The notes beneath the pieces are model-generated. The model ran no database searches and was not told where the DNA came from. It saw only the letters and a list, made by a program, of their open reading frames with translations. A stretch of DNA of 64,000 bases from Eulemur rufifrons (lineage: Eukaryota; Chordata; Mammalia; Primates; Lemuridae): assembly GCF_041146395.1 (NCBI RefSeq), contig NC_091010.1:51728001-51792000 (forward strand), given 5' to 3'. Both the position numbers and the translations under genes were made by a program. This document shows, piece after piece, positions 1-11,240 of the stretch; the stretch's first letter is position 1; each line of letters starts with the position of its first letter.

Positions 1-40
1 AATTGTATTTGTCAACTATACCTCAATAAAACTGGGGAAA
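1..40 (+). mobile_element. 3' tail of an old L1 (L1M type), entering from the left edge
   Basis: The first 40 bases match the end of the 3' untranslated region of old mammalian L1 elements: a stretch reading like 'gtcaactatacctcaataa' followed by an A-rich end. Only the tail lies in the window, so subfamily and length cannot be judged. Confidence 0.6.
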
Positions 41-129
41 GAAGAGACAGAGAACAGACACATGCAACATAAGTGCATGTGAAGAAATAGCAGAGAGATG
101 TGGCCAGAAGTTAAGAGAGCTAGCAACCA

Positions 130-303
130 CGTGAAACTATAATAGGTAAAGAAAGTAGTCTCCCCTGGAGCCCCAGAGGGAGTGCGGCACTACTGACATC
201 TTGATTCCAGACTTTTGGCCTCCAGACTGTGGGAAAATACATTCCTGTTGTTTTAACCACCAGTTTGTGGTAACAGGCTATGGCAGCACAGGACACTAAT
301 ACA
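130..303 (+). mobile_element. MLT1-type MaLR LTR, 3' part
   Basis: The segment shows the characteristic 3' half of an MLT1 LTR: a 'gacatcttgattccagactt' block, then 'cctccagactgtgggaaaat', the 'cctgttgttttaaccacc' block and the terminal 'ggacactaatac'. The 5' half is not recognisable, so this is a partial, diverged solo LTR of a MaLR (ERVL-related) retroelement. Confidence 0.75.
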
Positions 304-584
304 ATTGTGTTTGATAAAGAGGTATGACTTGGGAAGGGATACAGTCAAAGAAACTATTACTATAGGACATGTCTGGAAGAATACAAACCAAAATGTTAAC
401 CTTGGGTGACGAATTTTACTTTCCTTTTTATTTTTATCTAGCTTTTTCCATTTTTATAGAAAAGTATGCCTAGGCTATTGTATCATGCTAAATAGAGAAA
501 AAAAATAAGCCATGTAAGATAAAAAAGACTTCAACTTAGGAAGCAGAAGGGAGCATTGATCAGAGGGGCTGTTTCTTCCTTAGT

Positions 585-1265
585 TATTTATCTAACAAAT
601 ATTTTCTGAGTGCTCACTATGTGCCAGGTGCATTGTAGAGCTAGCAGTGAACATAATGAAGAAAAAATAAATCTCTGCCTTATGGATCTTACATTCAAGT
701 AGAAAAAAACCCATAGACGTTTTTGAGTAGAGGCACAGGAGATTTAGTTTTTTATTTGTATGTTTGTTTTATGTCAGAATATTACAGGGGTACAAACATT
801 TTGGTTACATAAGTTGCTTTGGTATAGTTTGAGTCAAAGTTGTAAGTGTGTCCATTACCCAGATAGTGTACATTGTACCCATTAGGTGTGAATTTATCCA
901 TCCCTTTCTCTCCCCTCCCAACTGCTTGACTTCTGTTGAGTTTTACTTCCATATGTGCACCTAAGTGTTGCTCTATTAGTACTACTCAGCCATTAAAAAA
1001 TGATAAGCTAATACCTTTTGTAACAACCTGGATGGCACTGGAGACTGTTCTTCTAAGTGAAGTATGAAGTATCAAAAGAATGTAAAAACAAACACCACAT
1101 GTACTCACTACCAAACAGGTGATTTAGTTTTAAAAGGATCACTCTGGACGCTGAGCATAAGGTGACAGCAGGGAGAAGAGTTAGGATGCTATTACCATCA
1201 TCCAGGTGAAATGATAGTAGCTTGTGCTGGGGTATGAAATGCGAGGCTAGAGTTCTTGTGTTTGA
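585..1265 (-). mobile_element. L2 LINE 3' end, antisense, split by a younger L1
   Basis: 585-740 reads as the reverse complement of the L2 3' end (a 'gtgctcactatgtgccagg' block, then 'ctgccttatggatcttacat'). After the L1 insertion at 752-1120 the same antisense L2 resumes at 1132-1265 with a block like 'actctggacgctgag' and 'gttaggatgctattaccatc'. The two halves fit as one copy interrupted by the L1, which makes the L2 the older element. Confidence 0.65.
741..1131 (-). mobile_element. 5'-inverted L1 insertion with 11-bp target-site duplication
   Basis: 752 to about 970 is antisense L1 3' untranslated region; read on the minus strand it ends in a tail like 'gtttgtacccctgtaatatt' plus an A-rich end. 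About 971-1120 is the adjoining, more 5' piece of the same L1 region, but in plus orientation ('actactcagccattaaaa' through 'ccacatgtactcacta'). The two pieces are neighbours in the L1 map, so the 5' piece is inverted, as produced by twin priming. The target duplication 'gatttagtttt' is exact at 741-751 and 1121-1131. About a dozen L1 bases seem lost at the internal junction. Confidence 0.85.
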
Positions 1266-3039
1266 CTCGAATGAGGCCAAACGAAATAATGAGATTAACT
1301 TGATGCTTTCAAGATATATAGTCACTGTGAGGTTCTAAATGTGTGTGGGTGAGGGGTAAAGGGGGGTACAGATCTGAGGCCCAGCTCTTCACTGGTGCAC
1401 ATGGAAGCTTGGAGGCCAGGGGTGGTAAGGGCAACCTTATTCTCAGTAGTGGGGTTCTCTCTCAACTCCTGTTGATGGAGTGCCATGTTACTCAAAATAA
1501 AGTGCCTAGAATGCAGCTGGGACAGGGAGGAGGACCTTCTTGGTAGGTAATTTCTCTGGATCTGGCCCTACCCCTCACCTCTATTTCTAAGGGATATGTC
1601 CAAGATATGTCCAAACATAATTTGCAAGAACTATTCCCATTGGATGACATCTTCTTCATACAAGAATATCTTGTAACAAATTAATCAGTTAAGAGAAATA
1701 ATTTCATGTGTTTAGTTCTAAGGTTGGGGACTGTCTCCAATCACTCCCTAACAAAATGACCACTAGAGAATCACAGATTATATGTGTTTTTTTTTTTGTT
1801 TTTTTTTTTTTTTGTGTGTGGCTGATTATCAGGATATACTTGGGAGACAATCTTAATTACTGGAAATTTTCCAGCCAGATAACAGTATTGGTCACTGAGT
1901 CAGCTAATGAAAATTGTTTGCCCTCTTTTCTCAAGAATAACAATGTAATGGGGAAGCAGATTAGTTCCATACAAGCTTTTTCTTGCAGAAGGCTTTTTAA
2001 TTATCCCAACTACATTCCACAAAACATTTACCATTGGCTACAATTTAGTCTAATTCGTATAAATAGTGCCGGAAAATACAGATCACATGTAGAATGTTAG
2101 AAAGTGAGACATCTATTTTTTTTTAATTGAGAACTGAAAGCAGAATGAACTGATCAAATTAACTAATGTGAATGCGCAAACAGAAATTTTGGGCTCGGAT
2201 TGAGTTGCAGGACATTTAGGTAGCCAGTGCCAGAAGGGTAGATTATTAAGTAAATATTACAATACTCTGAATGTCTAGAAACTACCACTCTACTTTACAC
2301 AGAAGACCATTTACTTATGCAAATATCCCCACTCCAATTTGTTTTAAAACTATCGCAAATGCCACCAATTATTTGAAGTCCTTTTCAAATCCCAGTTCCC
2401 TTGAACACACAATCGCAAGCTTTGCTGGAATGATCACTTGCATTCTCTATAGTTGTCTCTTCAGGGACTGTAGATTATACCAAATTGAACGTGGACTCCC
2501 ATTATCCATTAACATCTTTATTTAGGATTGCACATTTTAATTCTCATGAAAATGCAATTGAATTAATGTTTCTAAGAAAAGAAAATCTGCATTAGTAGCT
2601 GGCCTTGCAAAGGAAGAGGTAGAGGCAATACCCTGGAAACGGGGGAAAAAAGCAATAAAATCATGCTGTCTCCACAGGAAGGAAGAACAGCCTGACAAAA
2701 CAAGTTAACTGCATAAATATATAGTTACCTATGGGATAAGGGACTAGATTAGAGTCCAACAGTCTGTACTCTGTAGACATTGGTTAAGGGATCAGGGTGT
2801 CTATGGAATCAAAGTTCAGGATTGTAGGGATTAATTTTAAGAAGGAGGGCATATAAATTAATAATAACCAGTAGCTGGCTTCCCCACTGATTATGGAGTT
2901 AATGTGGAAAGTCCATCATTAATTTAGCTGACACCAATATATATGATTCTAGTCTCAATGACACCCTTGGTGAGTCTGAGCAGTTATCTTCATGGAGGAC
3001 TTTTGTAAAAGGAAAGCATGATAATGCTCTCTTTACATT
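1266..3039. other. Unassigned non-coding stretch
   Basis: No gene and no repeat that I can name. T-rich runs at 1788-1813 break up an AT-rich sequence. Short open frames on the plus strand (for example 1708-2100, 130 codons) contain translated T-runs and show no recognisable domain. Confidence 0.4.
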
Positions 3040-3205
3040 TCTCAGATAATTCATGTACCTCTCTCCATGTGTTTATGGCATTCTACTATACGTTGTAATT
3101 TGGTAGGCATTATAATTTTGCATTTGAGAGAAGGGACTATATTCTACTTATTTTTGTGTTAAACAAAGGATCTGATGTGTCCCATTGCACATAGTAGGAA
3201 TTCAG
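3040..3205 (+). mobile_element. Probable L2 LINE 3' fragment
   Basis: The order of motifs resembles the sense L2 3' end: a short 'gagagaagggactatatt' block in place of the usual 'gagggcagggactgtgtc', then 'ttgcacatagtaggaattca'. The match is degenerate and I rely mostly on the last 60 bases. Confidence 0.45.
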
Positions 3206-4067
3206 GTTGTGTCTGTAAAATTGAAAGAGGTAAAAAGGAGGTGGGGGAAAAAGCATGCTCTCACAAAGACTACATCATGAGGATATCTCTTCCAAATTAC
3301 TTGAGGACCACAGACAATGCAACAGCAAAACTCTACTTGGGAATAGCCCTATTTGCCTTTCCAGTCTTGGCCCAGAAATCTCTCTTTAATGTGTACTAGC
3401 TCTGTTTCTATTTCTATTGAAGATAGCTTGATAATCAAGCAATAATTATATATGCCTAACATCAGCTCCCCTATGACAGATGTGTGATCCATTCCAATCA
3501 TCCCAACTCCTTATGCAGATGTTCCTAAGCTATGCTATTCTTCTTAATTACATGGTCTCAAAGGGCTACACCTGTGAGGGAATGCAATCCGCACAACTGT
3601 AGATTTTAAAAAGAATGACATGTCCCTGGGATTGCCGCCCCCAAATGTTAGGAAATGTAATTGATTATTTTAACAAGCAGAATTTCTTCCCCTTCAAGTC
3701 ATGACCTGGTTTATCAGATGAATTCAAAGCTTGTGGGTAAGCATCTTAAGGCCGTATCTTTTTTTCTTCTCACAAATTGTTGGCTGCTTGCCTTCAAACT
3801 GCAAGCTGGCGGACTTCATCCTTTAAAAGCTTAATAACCTGAAAACCCACTGGGCACCTAGAATACCTCTTGTCTTCAGTCCAAGAGGTTAAGGATGGAT
3901 GGAGTAGGAATCCAATGCACTTGCCCTTCTCACCTCCTGCTCACAGCCCAGGCCTCCCATTACACCCACTCAAACCCTCACTGAGGCCAGAGGTACAGAG
4001 GAGTTTTGCTGACAGATATCTCTAGTATAGCTACTGAACAACTCATAGGCAACTGGGCCCTCTAGGT
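3206..4067. other. Unassigned non-coding stretch
   Basis: Single-copy-looking DNA of mixed composition. I see no exon, no repeat family and no structured element in it. Confidence 0.35.
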
Positions 4068-4221
4068 CAGAGTTCATCCAAGTGTGGTCCCCTTATCAGT
4101 CTAGCAGACTCTGATTCACCATTACCTGGGAATTTTTTAGAAATTAAATTCCGGGGTGCTACCCAGATCTCTGTAATCAGAAACCCTTGGAAGTGGGATC
4201 CATAAGTTTGAGAACCACTAT
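4068..4221 (+). mobile_element. MER5A-type hAT DNA transposon remnant
   Basis: Both ends of a MER5A-like non-autonomous hAT (Charlie) element are visible: a start like 'catccaagtgtggtcccc' and an end like 'aagtttgagaaccacta', with the internal 'cctgggaattttttagaaat' block. The length of about 154 bp is a little under the usual size, consistent with small internal deletions. Confidence 0.8.
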
Positions 4222-4963
4222 TCTGGGTAATTGAACCCATGGTATTTGGCTGTAAACCATGGAGTAATTTACAACACTGGGGGAAATCATTAATCTCAAT
4301 CTGGTCCCAAGAGTTGTGGGATTTGGTGACCTCATTTCCAGGCAACAATACCTATCTTTGAAGGTGGTTGGGTAGCTGGCTGTGTGCATTTGGAAATACA
4401 CAATGGTCTTCGCCCGTGTGGCTCAAGGAAGTTGAAGAAAATCAAAGGTTTCTAAATGTGAACTGTCAAAACCTGGGGCTGGCAAAGGAGGGAGTGGGCA
4501 TCACAAAAGACATTTCAACTTTTTAGATTCGACTAATAATACTCAGCTGGTATTTTCTTTAAGTCTCATTTTATTACATATATTTTGCTTTTTCAGCATG
4601 CCTCCCAGTAAGGGTATTGATTCAAAATGAGGTTTATGAGGTCCTACTGTGTGTGAGGTACACATCAAAAATGGATACCTCTAAAAATAAAAAAAGAACA
4701 ATACCAACACTAGCCTAATTTTAAAACACGCCAACAAGAACTTACCTACCTTATGTAAATATATTTCAGGGAACCTACTTTTGAATTCAACCTCCTTAAC
4801 AAGAATGAACATCTTCATCTGGCACCTGTTTCTACTCCAACAACTGCATTGTACTGGCATAGTTATCTTCCCATAATGCAAGATATTTACTTGGAAAACT
4901 GTGCATCCATTTTAGTTTTCTTTTACTGTAAGCATGTAAGCTCATTGGAGGAATGCAATGTTT
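4222..4963. other. Unassigned non-coding stretch before the Alu
   Basis: No gene seen. Overlapping minus-strand open frames at 4067-4401 run through the MER5A remnant and are chance frames. The last 17 bases before the Alu (4964-4980) are its target site. Confidence 0.35.
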
Positions 4964-5317
4964 AAAGATCATTTCCAGAGGCTGGGCGGGGTGGCTCACG
5001 CCTGTAATCCTAGCGCTCTGAGATGCCGAGGCGGGCGGATTGTTTGAGCTCAGGAATTCGAGACCAGCCTGAGCAAGAGCGAGACCCTGTCTCTACTAAA
5101 AATAGAAAGAAATTATATGGACAGCTAAAAATATATATAGAAAAATTAGCCAGGCATGGTGGTGCATGCCTATAGTCCCAGCTACTTGGGAGGCTGAGGC
5201 AGGAGGATTGCTTGAGCCCAGGAGTTTGAGGTTGCTGTGAGCTAGGCTAACACCCAGGCAACAGAGTGAGACTCTGTCTCAAAAAAAAAAAAAAAAAAAA
5301 AAAGATCATTTCCAGAG
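4964..5317 (+). mobile_element. Lemur-type Alu SINE with perfect 17-bp target-site duplication
   Basis: A dimeric, 7SL-derived Alu occupies 4981-5300, from 'gctgggcggggtggctcacg' to an A-tail of about 20. The middle A-rich linker contains the extra 'ggacagctaaaaatatata' stretch that I know from lemuriform Alus. The right arm has lost roughly 14 bases near 5250, where the usual 'gccacggcactctagcc' is missing. The flanks 4964-4980 and 5301-5317 are identical 17-mers starting 'aaagatcatttc', so this is an intact, comparatively young L1-driven insertion. Confidence 0.95.
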
Positions 5318-5623
5318 ACTCTGTTTGAAATACACTTAAGGGTGTATGTTTTATTTTAAGAAAACTAAGTTTTCTTACAACCAAATTCACATGAAGTAGG
5401 ATTTAATTGGGTTAACATTTAGGAGGGAAGAGCTAGGGCAAATGGGCACATGTTTCAAGGTTTACAGAAATATTTCCTGGTAGGCTACAGTGTGAGAAGC
5501 CGGTACATAATCTTATCTGCAAATACAAGTGAAACTGAAGTACAGGATAACCTAGCCTAGCATCAGGAAATAGAGGACTTGTGTTCTAGTCACCAAAAAG
5601 TTACTATATCTATACAGTAATTT
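5318..5623. other. Unassigned stretch between Alu and inverted repeat
   Basis: No gene seen. Around 5560-5600 there is a faint resemblance to the start of a MIR core ('ggacttgtgttctagtcacc'), too weak to call. Confidence 0.3.
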
Positions 5624-5665
5624 ATATATGTGTATGTGTGTGTCTACACACACATACACATATAT
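5624..5665. repeat. Perfect 20-bp inverted repeat, alternating purine-pyrimidine
   Basis: The arm 5624-5643 is the exact reverse complement of 5646-5665, with only two bases ('ct') between them. Almost the entire 42 bp alternates purine and pyrimidine: AT steps at the outside, TG/CA steps inside. As DNA it could form a cruciform or left-handed segment; as RNA it would be a near-perfect hairpin. It probably arose from a TG/CA microsatellite by inversion, but an exact 20-bp match is more than simple drift usually leaves. Confidence 0.9.
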
Positions 5666-5864
5666 TTCTTTTTCTAAAATTTACTTTCTTCATTGATAAA
5701 TTACACATATGATCCCATGCCAAACTCAGTGGATTATTAGGATGATCTAACAACATAAATTATTTCATCACTCTAAAAGTATGTTGATGTAAAGAATTAC
5801 TGGAACTGAAAGAAATAAACAGGTATCCTTAAATCACTAAAACTTATTTTTCCTTATGACGCTT

Positions 5865-6160
5865 TGCAGGCCATTTTGTTACAGCCAGAGTTACAGCAGG
5901 TGGTTCAGAGGACAAACCGAGCGGCACATGGAGAGTCGGAGAATCAAGGTTTATTCGTCGGCAGGCTCAGAGGGGTCTTGCCACCAAATTCTGAGCCCAG
6001 TCTACTGGGATTTTTCCACTTTTATTAGGTTGGGGTGGTCTGAGGGGTGGGGTCTCAGGTGGCTGATGCCATAGGTAAGCATGACGGCAGAAGCCAGTAA
6101 TAGGTTAGAGTCAGGTTGATGAGGGTCTTCCTTATCAATTTCCCCCATACTACTTCTCCT
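5865..6160 (-). mobile_element. ERV-type solo LTR, antisense
   Basis: Read on the minus strand, the segment has the layout of a gammaretrovirus-like (class I) LTR: a TATA-like 'aataaaag' (plus-strand 6019-6026), then about 70 bases further an 'aataaacc' polyadenylation signal (plus-strand 5949-5956), and a U5-like stretch ending at about 5865. No internal viral sequence is attached on either side, so it is a solo LTR. The right-hand boundary is estimated from where the LTR-like reading fades, and I see no clear target duplication. I do not recognise the subfamily. Confidence 0.6.
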
Positions 6161-7772
6161 CTATGATGCTGAACTGGTTTTTAAGGAGAGGAGACAGAAT
6201 TCCCCACAGCTGAAAGGGTGGGTATGGGAGTCAGAACTAACTCTGTTTTATCACCAGCTCATACCTAGCAAAGTTTCTCTTTGTATTTCAATGTCCATAT
6301 GCATTTTTATATGTAAACATGCGTATGTGGGGGCTGGGAATTAGAATTCGTCTAAGATACAAACTAATCCACTGAATGTGCCTTTAAACAAGAAATATTA
6401 TATCCTGTTGGAATAAGCAGCTAGTAAAATTGCCTAGTCTGCAGAGTGCTGAGTTATGTTCACAGATATGCAGTGGGCTTTTTATACTTTCCCCAAATGC
6501 ACACTTCCCCACAAGGGGAGATTAAAATTGACCTTATCCTCTGCTAGTCAAACTTAAAGAACATGGAGTTGCAATCTCTATCCTCAGTTTTCTCTCTCTA
6601 ACCTCAGGCCTGAAGTTCAGAATTATTTTTCCAAAGAGAATATTTCTTCCAAGCACCTTCTGTAGCCCTCCTTCCAGAAGAATCTGTGAGATTTTCTTCC
6701 TGAGACCATCCAGGATAAGCTCTCAGTCAAACAAAGCACTTTCCCTGGGGTTGGCCTCTGCACCTGACATTTCGCCGGCCCGAGTCCCTCACTCCTGGGC
6801 CACGCCGGGAGCAGACACAACAATTCATAAATTCATCATCGTGGAGATTGCAGTGAAAATGAGGAATTGGCTCCACCCCCCCACAGGATGCTTCCCCAGC
6901 TGTTTTCCATTCACAATCTGGCTCTGAGCAGACCCAGGGAAACACAGGATGAGGCTGTGCTCAGACTCAATTATACATTCAAATTGCCTGTATTTAAAAA
7001 CCCCTAAAAACTGTAATGGCTTAATTAAGCTGGTAACTTTATGGCATGCTTCTTCTCACAGCCTAACTCCTAGCCCTTTCTCTTTCACTGAGAAGTCAGT
7101 GTGACAATTCTATCTTGCTGGGATGGCTGCCGCAAGGAGGAGGGGCTCCAGGATGGGAATGTGAAGAAAGTAGACCTTGGCGAAAGCTAAATTTCCCTTG
7201 TGGCAGATGGTCTGCAAATATCCAGTCCTTTGGAGTACATAGAATAGGGCTCTGGGGAAAGAATGGGCACTCATTTAGTTTCTACAAAGAGTAGGGTGAG
7301 TTTTCGCATGGAGAAATTTGCCTCTGGAGTCCATCAACTCAAAAGTTCTGTTTCAGAGAAATTCAGGTTAGGACCTGCATGTTACCTGAACGAAAAAGAA
7401 GATTATTCTAAGAGAACAGTTTAGCCCCACGCAATCCCTTATCTAAATGTCATCGTTCTTAATTCCCCTGTTCCCCTGATTTATAACCACAAAGGAGCAT
7501 TTTAATGTCATTGAGCGGACTTTCTGCCTTGGTCTAGAGGTGACTGGGCTCTGCTGAGAGGGGTGCTGTCCTCACTGCCATCTGCTTTATAGAAAGGGTT
7601 TTTTAGGGCTGAAGTAGTTTCATTATCAGAACAATCAGGTCTCTTTCTGTCATTTGAGAAAATCTTTCTTTGCGGGTATGTTGAAGCATTTGTCCCAGGC
7701 AGGAATTAACTTTGTAAGAAAGTTAATTACTCACAACTTTTATTTTTTAAAGTACAGTTAAAGATGTGTGCT
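6161..7772. other. Unassigned non-coding stretch
   Basis: Mixed-composition, single-copy-looking DNA with a slightly GC-richer patch around 6740-6930 that includes a few CpGs. Open frames on the minus strand at 6623-6945 overlap in two frames and have no recognisable domain. No repeat family identified. Confidence 0.35.
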
Positions 7773-8232
7773 AAGCAATTCATAATCACAAAGATATGGA
7801 ATCAACCTAAGTGCCCATCAACCAATGAGCCGATAAAGAAAACGTGGTGTATTTATACTATGGAGCACTACTCAGCCATAAGAAAGAATGAAATAATATA
7901 TTTTGCAGCAACTTGAATGGAACTGTAGGTCATTATCCTAAGTAAAAGAACTCAGGAACAGAACAATGAGTGCCATATGTTCTTACTTATAAGTGGGAGC
8001 TAAGCTACAGCTACACAAGGACACACAGAGTGATATAATGGACACTGGAAACTTAAAAGGATGGAGGGTGGGAGAGGTGAGGGTTGAAAAATTACCTATT
8101 GGGTACAATGTGCACTATTCAAGTGATGAGTACACTAAATGCCCAGACTTCATCACTATACAGTATATGCATGTAACAATTCAACTTGTACCCCATAAAT
8201 CTATTGAAATTAAAAAAAAAAAAAGAAAAAAG
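7773..8232 (+). mobile_element. 5'-truncated L1, 3' end of ORF2 and 3' UTR
   Basis: The piece begins within the end of L1 ORF2 ('aatcacaaagatatggaatc', 'ctactcagccataagaaaga') and continues through the 3' untranslated region ('cttgtaccccataaatctat') into an A-rich tail ending near 8232. All of it is in one orientation and continuous. The 3' end resembles the older primate L1MA/L1PB type. No certain target duplication is visible. Confidence 0.85.
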
Positions 8233-8439
8233 GAACTCTGGAACTGATCAAAGCAGAGAAGTACATGTGCGAAAGAACATAAGTTCTCTTAAAAGACTTT
8301 GATGTTTGGAAAGAGCATGTCTGAAAAAAAAAATCCTGTAGTTAAGATCTCTTGTGTTCAAAAATAAAAAAAACATACGCACTAAAGAATCTGACTATTT
8401 TGTCACCTAGATCACTTGTGTCACTGACTAGTCCTGGAA

Positions 8440-8600
8440 ACTTACCTTAGCAACTTGACTTCTCTTAACTTTAAAATAGGATAATAATACTAGTTCCTAT
8501 CTCACAAGTTTGGTAGGATTTAATTAAATAATACATGTAAGATACTGAGCATAGTCCCTAGTCCTTAATCACTCAATAATGCTAGCTAACACTAAAATAA
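8440..8600 (+). mobile_element. MIR SINE, sense
   Basis: The order of motifs is that of a MIR core in sense orientation: 'gacttctcttaactttaaaa', 'taggataataatactagttc', 'tctcacaagtttggtaggat', then 'aatcactcaataatgctagc'. The tRNA-derived head is weak or missing. Confidence 0.75.
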
Positions 8601-10180
8601 TAATAATTTCACCAGACTCACAGTCTATAGGATTTATACCTATGGCAATACTCAACAATCATGTATATAATTATGGTCAGATAAAGACATGTATTTTTGA
8701 TTTTGGTTCATCAGGGTTATAGAGAGGTGATTGGGAATCCAATTTCACTAAGTTTTGCTTATTTGGAACTCTGGTTTTTGTCTTTTTATTTCTCCTTTAA
8801 CAGCTGTTTGCTTTCGCCTTCTGGGAATTGAGCTAAAGAGTTTTTCATTTTTAGGAAGCCACATGTTCTCTATCTCTAAATCAAAGGTGAAATGCAGCGG
8901 ACCATGGCAGTAATCCAAAGTTTGGAGGCCACATGGACTTTCTGGTTTAAACTCATTTTCTATGAAGTCAAAACTCATCCTTCGCTTTTGAGAGCACGGA
9001 AGGCAATTAGCTGAGACAGCAGAGAACAGACATGAGAAGGAGGCCCCTGGTGGCCAAAATGAAGCTTCTCCCTCTCGGTCTTTTAATAGCATGCGAAAGG
9101 CATTAATCCACACTTTCACTTCCTATTAGCCAAATAGAAATGTCTTGAGATAATGTGAATACCTTATGGCATAAGTGACTTTCTAAAGCGTCTTATTAGA
9201 ACTCCTTATCTGTGTAAATTAGGCAGCACTGGGGCTTGACAGCCAGAAACATATTTCTTAAAAGCTGACAATTGGAAGCCGCGCACACGAAGTTAGCCAA
9301 ATGCCACGGGGGAAACTTCCAGAGGACATGGCAGCTAAAGCCTGTTCTCAAGCCTAGTGCCTTTCTGCCACGTCACATGCAGGTGACTTCCTTGTGTGAC
9401 AAGTTATGCAGAAATAAAGTTAGATTTCCCAGATTCCTCTCAAGAACCATTGGGACAAATCACGTTGCCGCAAACGGATGTGGAAATATTATTGCCAAAA
9501 ACAGAGGAAACCCCCATCCTTGTAGGGAGCTCAAAATACTTTTGAGAATGATACCCTGTGTTTCGAGAGCATGCTTTTTCTAAAGGAAGTTTATAGAGTA
9601 TCTAGGCTGCTTTGCTGATTTTTATATAGAAAAGGCTAACGTGGATCAACATTGGAGAAAATTAAAAACAAAATGCAAAGAAACAAGCAAACAGAAAACG
9701 TGTCTTAAGCGTTTCTGTCTCTTCGGAATGGAGGGTTCTGTGTTGTTTGATGGCGTTAGCTTACCTAAGCGTGTGTGAGGAAGATCTAGGGACTTGATAC
9801 TGCCCGAGTCCAATCTCTATCTCTTTCCGCTCCACTTGCCCGGCTCAGCCCCCAGGGACTGCATCCCATTAGTCCTCACGCTAAGCCTCCTATTATTCTG
9901 CTCAGATGTACTTGAAATGAAGAGCCGTTTTTCTTTATTTTCCTGGGAGACTCAGCCAGAAGCCCACAGAGTCCATCATCTACATAGTTTTTCTTTCCTT
10001 ATTTTAAAGTTTCTTCTTACAGCACTGCCTCAGTAAACCCATATTTGCTAATACGAACAGACACTATTACCTTTGAAATGTATTCACTCATTTCATAAAG
10101 ATTCACTGGCCTCTATTATAGAGATAAGTATACTTCCAACAAAAAGACAAACTTTCCACATTCCCAGAGTTTTCTTGTAG
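8601..10180. other. Unassigned single-copy-looking stretch
   Basis: I recognise no repeat here. Two open frames stand out by length, minus 8748-9119 (123 codons) and plus 9272-9583 (103 codons), but neither shows a domain, a plausible initiation context or splice sites that I can defend. It is one of the longer repeat-poor blocks of the left half and could hold conserved regulatory DNA; nothing in the sequence alone proves that. Confidence 0.35.
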
Positions 10181-10183
10181 ATA

Positions 10184-10230
10184 TTTTGTGTGTGACTGTG
10201 TGTGTGTGTGTGTGCGCGCACTTTTTTTTT
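10184..10230. repeat. TG/CG microsatellite followed by T-tract
   Basis: A run of TG dinucleotides with one interruption passes into 'tgcgcgcac' and then about 14 T residues. The CG steps inside the TG run are unusual for a decayed microsatellite, but the tract is short. Confidence 0.85.
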
Positions 10231-10589
10231 TTTTTTGCATCTGGATTTTATGATTCAAGCTGTTTCCTTAAAATGCAAGTGCCATTTGATTTTTTAAATG
10301 TGGGCTATTTATCTTGCTGCATGAATCAATTTTTCCTACTCTTCTCCTCATCAATACCGTTGCTTTCCAATCCCTCCAATGTATTTCAGGTAGATGGTTA
10401 AAGCAGTGTGACCACAGTTAAAGTCGCTTCAGAATGTCCCCTGCTGAGGCAAAGAAGATGAACACAGTTAATGGATAAATGATAGGCCGATGCTGAGGTC
10501 AATATTTAACCCATGCTACAATAAATCTTGATAACTTGAAAACTACCAAAACAAGATGTCAATAATCAGTATGGTGTGCTATATCTTTT

Positions 10590-10948
10590 CAGAATAGTTT
10601 TTTTTTTTTTTTTTTTGAGACAGAGTCTCACTTTGTTGCCCAGGCTAGAGTGAGTGCCGTGGCGTCAGTCTAGCTCACAGCAACCTCAGACTCCTCGGCT
10701 TAAGCGATCCTACTGCCTCAGCCTCCCGAGTAGCTGGGACTACAGGCATGCGCCACTATGCCCGGCTAATTTTTTCTATATAGATTTTTAGTTGTCCATA
10801 TAATTTCTTTCTATTTTTAGTAGAGACGGGGTCTCGCTCTTGCTCAGGCTGGTCTCGAACTCCTGACCTCGAGCGATCCACCCACCTCGGCCTCCCAGAG
10901 TGCTAGGATTACAGGCGTGAGCCACTGCGCCCGGCCCAGAATAGTTTT
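10590..10948 (-). mobile_element. Lemur-type Alu SINE, antisense, with target-site duplication
   Basis: A complete antisense Alu runs from the T-tract at 10602 to 'gcgcccggcc' at 10936. The linker 'atttttagttgtccatataa' is the reverse complement of the lemur-type linker seen in the copy at 4981. The target duplication 'cagaatagtttt' is exact at 10590-10601 and 10937-10948. Confidence 0.95.
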
Positions 10949-11057
10949 ATTAGCAAGATATGGAAATGCTGAGAATAGAGATTGCAGTATTTTTTTAGAA
11001 TTCCTTTGCTCTCAAAAGGAAATCATCTTTTATATTATTAAAGTAAAGATCTAAAAT

Positions 11058-11240
11058 CTTACCAGTTTTCAAACTAATATGCATAAAAATCATCTGGGGT
11101 GTGTTTAGTTAAATACAGATTCCTGGATTCCATCCACAGAGATTCTGACCAAGGAGGCTCGGTCTTGGGCTCACCTAGTACTTCAAAAACTACCATATGA
11201 ATTGATGCACATGAACTAGGGACACATTTTGAGAAATGCC
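11058..11240 (-). mobile_element. MER5-like hAT remnant, antisense
   Basis: The block 'aaaatcatctggggtgtgtt', then 'acagattcctggattcc', and the end 'cacattttgagaaatgcc' follow the antisense order of a MER5-type hAT non-autonomous element. Divergence is high and the exact ends are estimates. Confidence 0.6.

Noticed and set aside
6740..6930. CpG-containing patch as a CpG-island promoter
   Set aside because: Too short and too few CpGs; no transcribed unit next to it.
8748..9119. 123-codon open frame on the minus strand
   Set aside because: No domain, homologue or splice context that I recognise; its length is within chance for a window of this size.
9272..9583. 103-codon open frame on the plus strand
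   Set aside because: Same reason; no codon pattern or motif that sets it apart from other chance frames.
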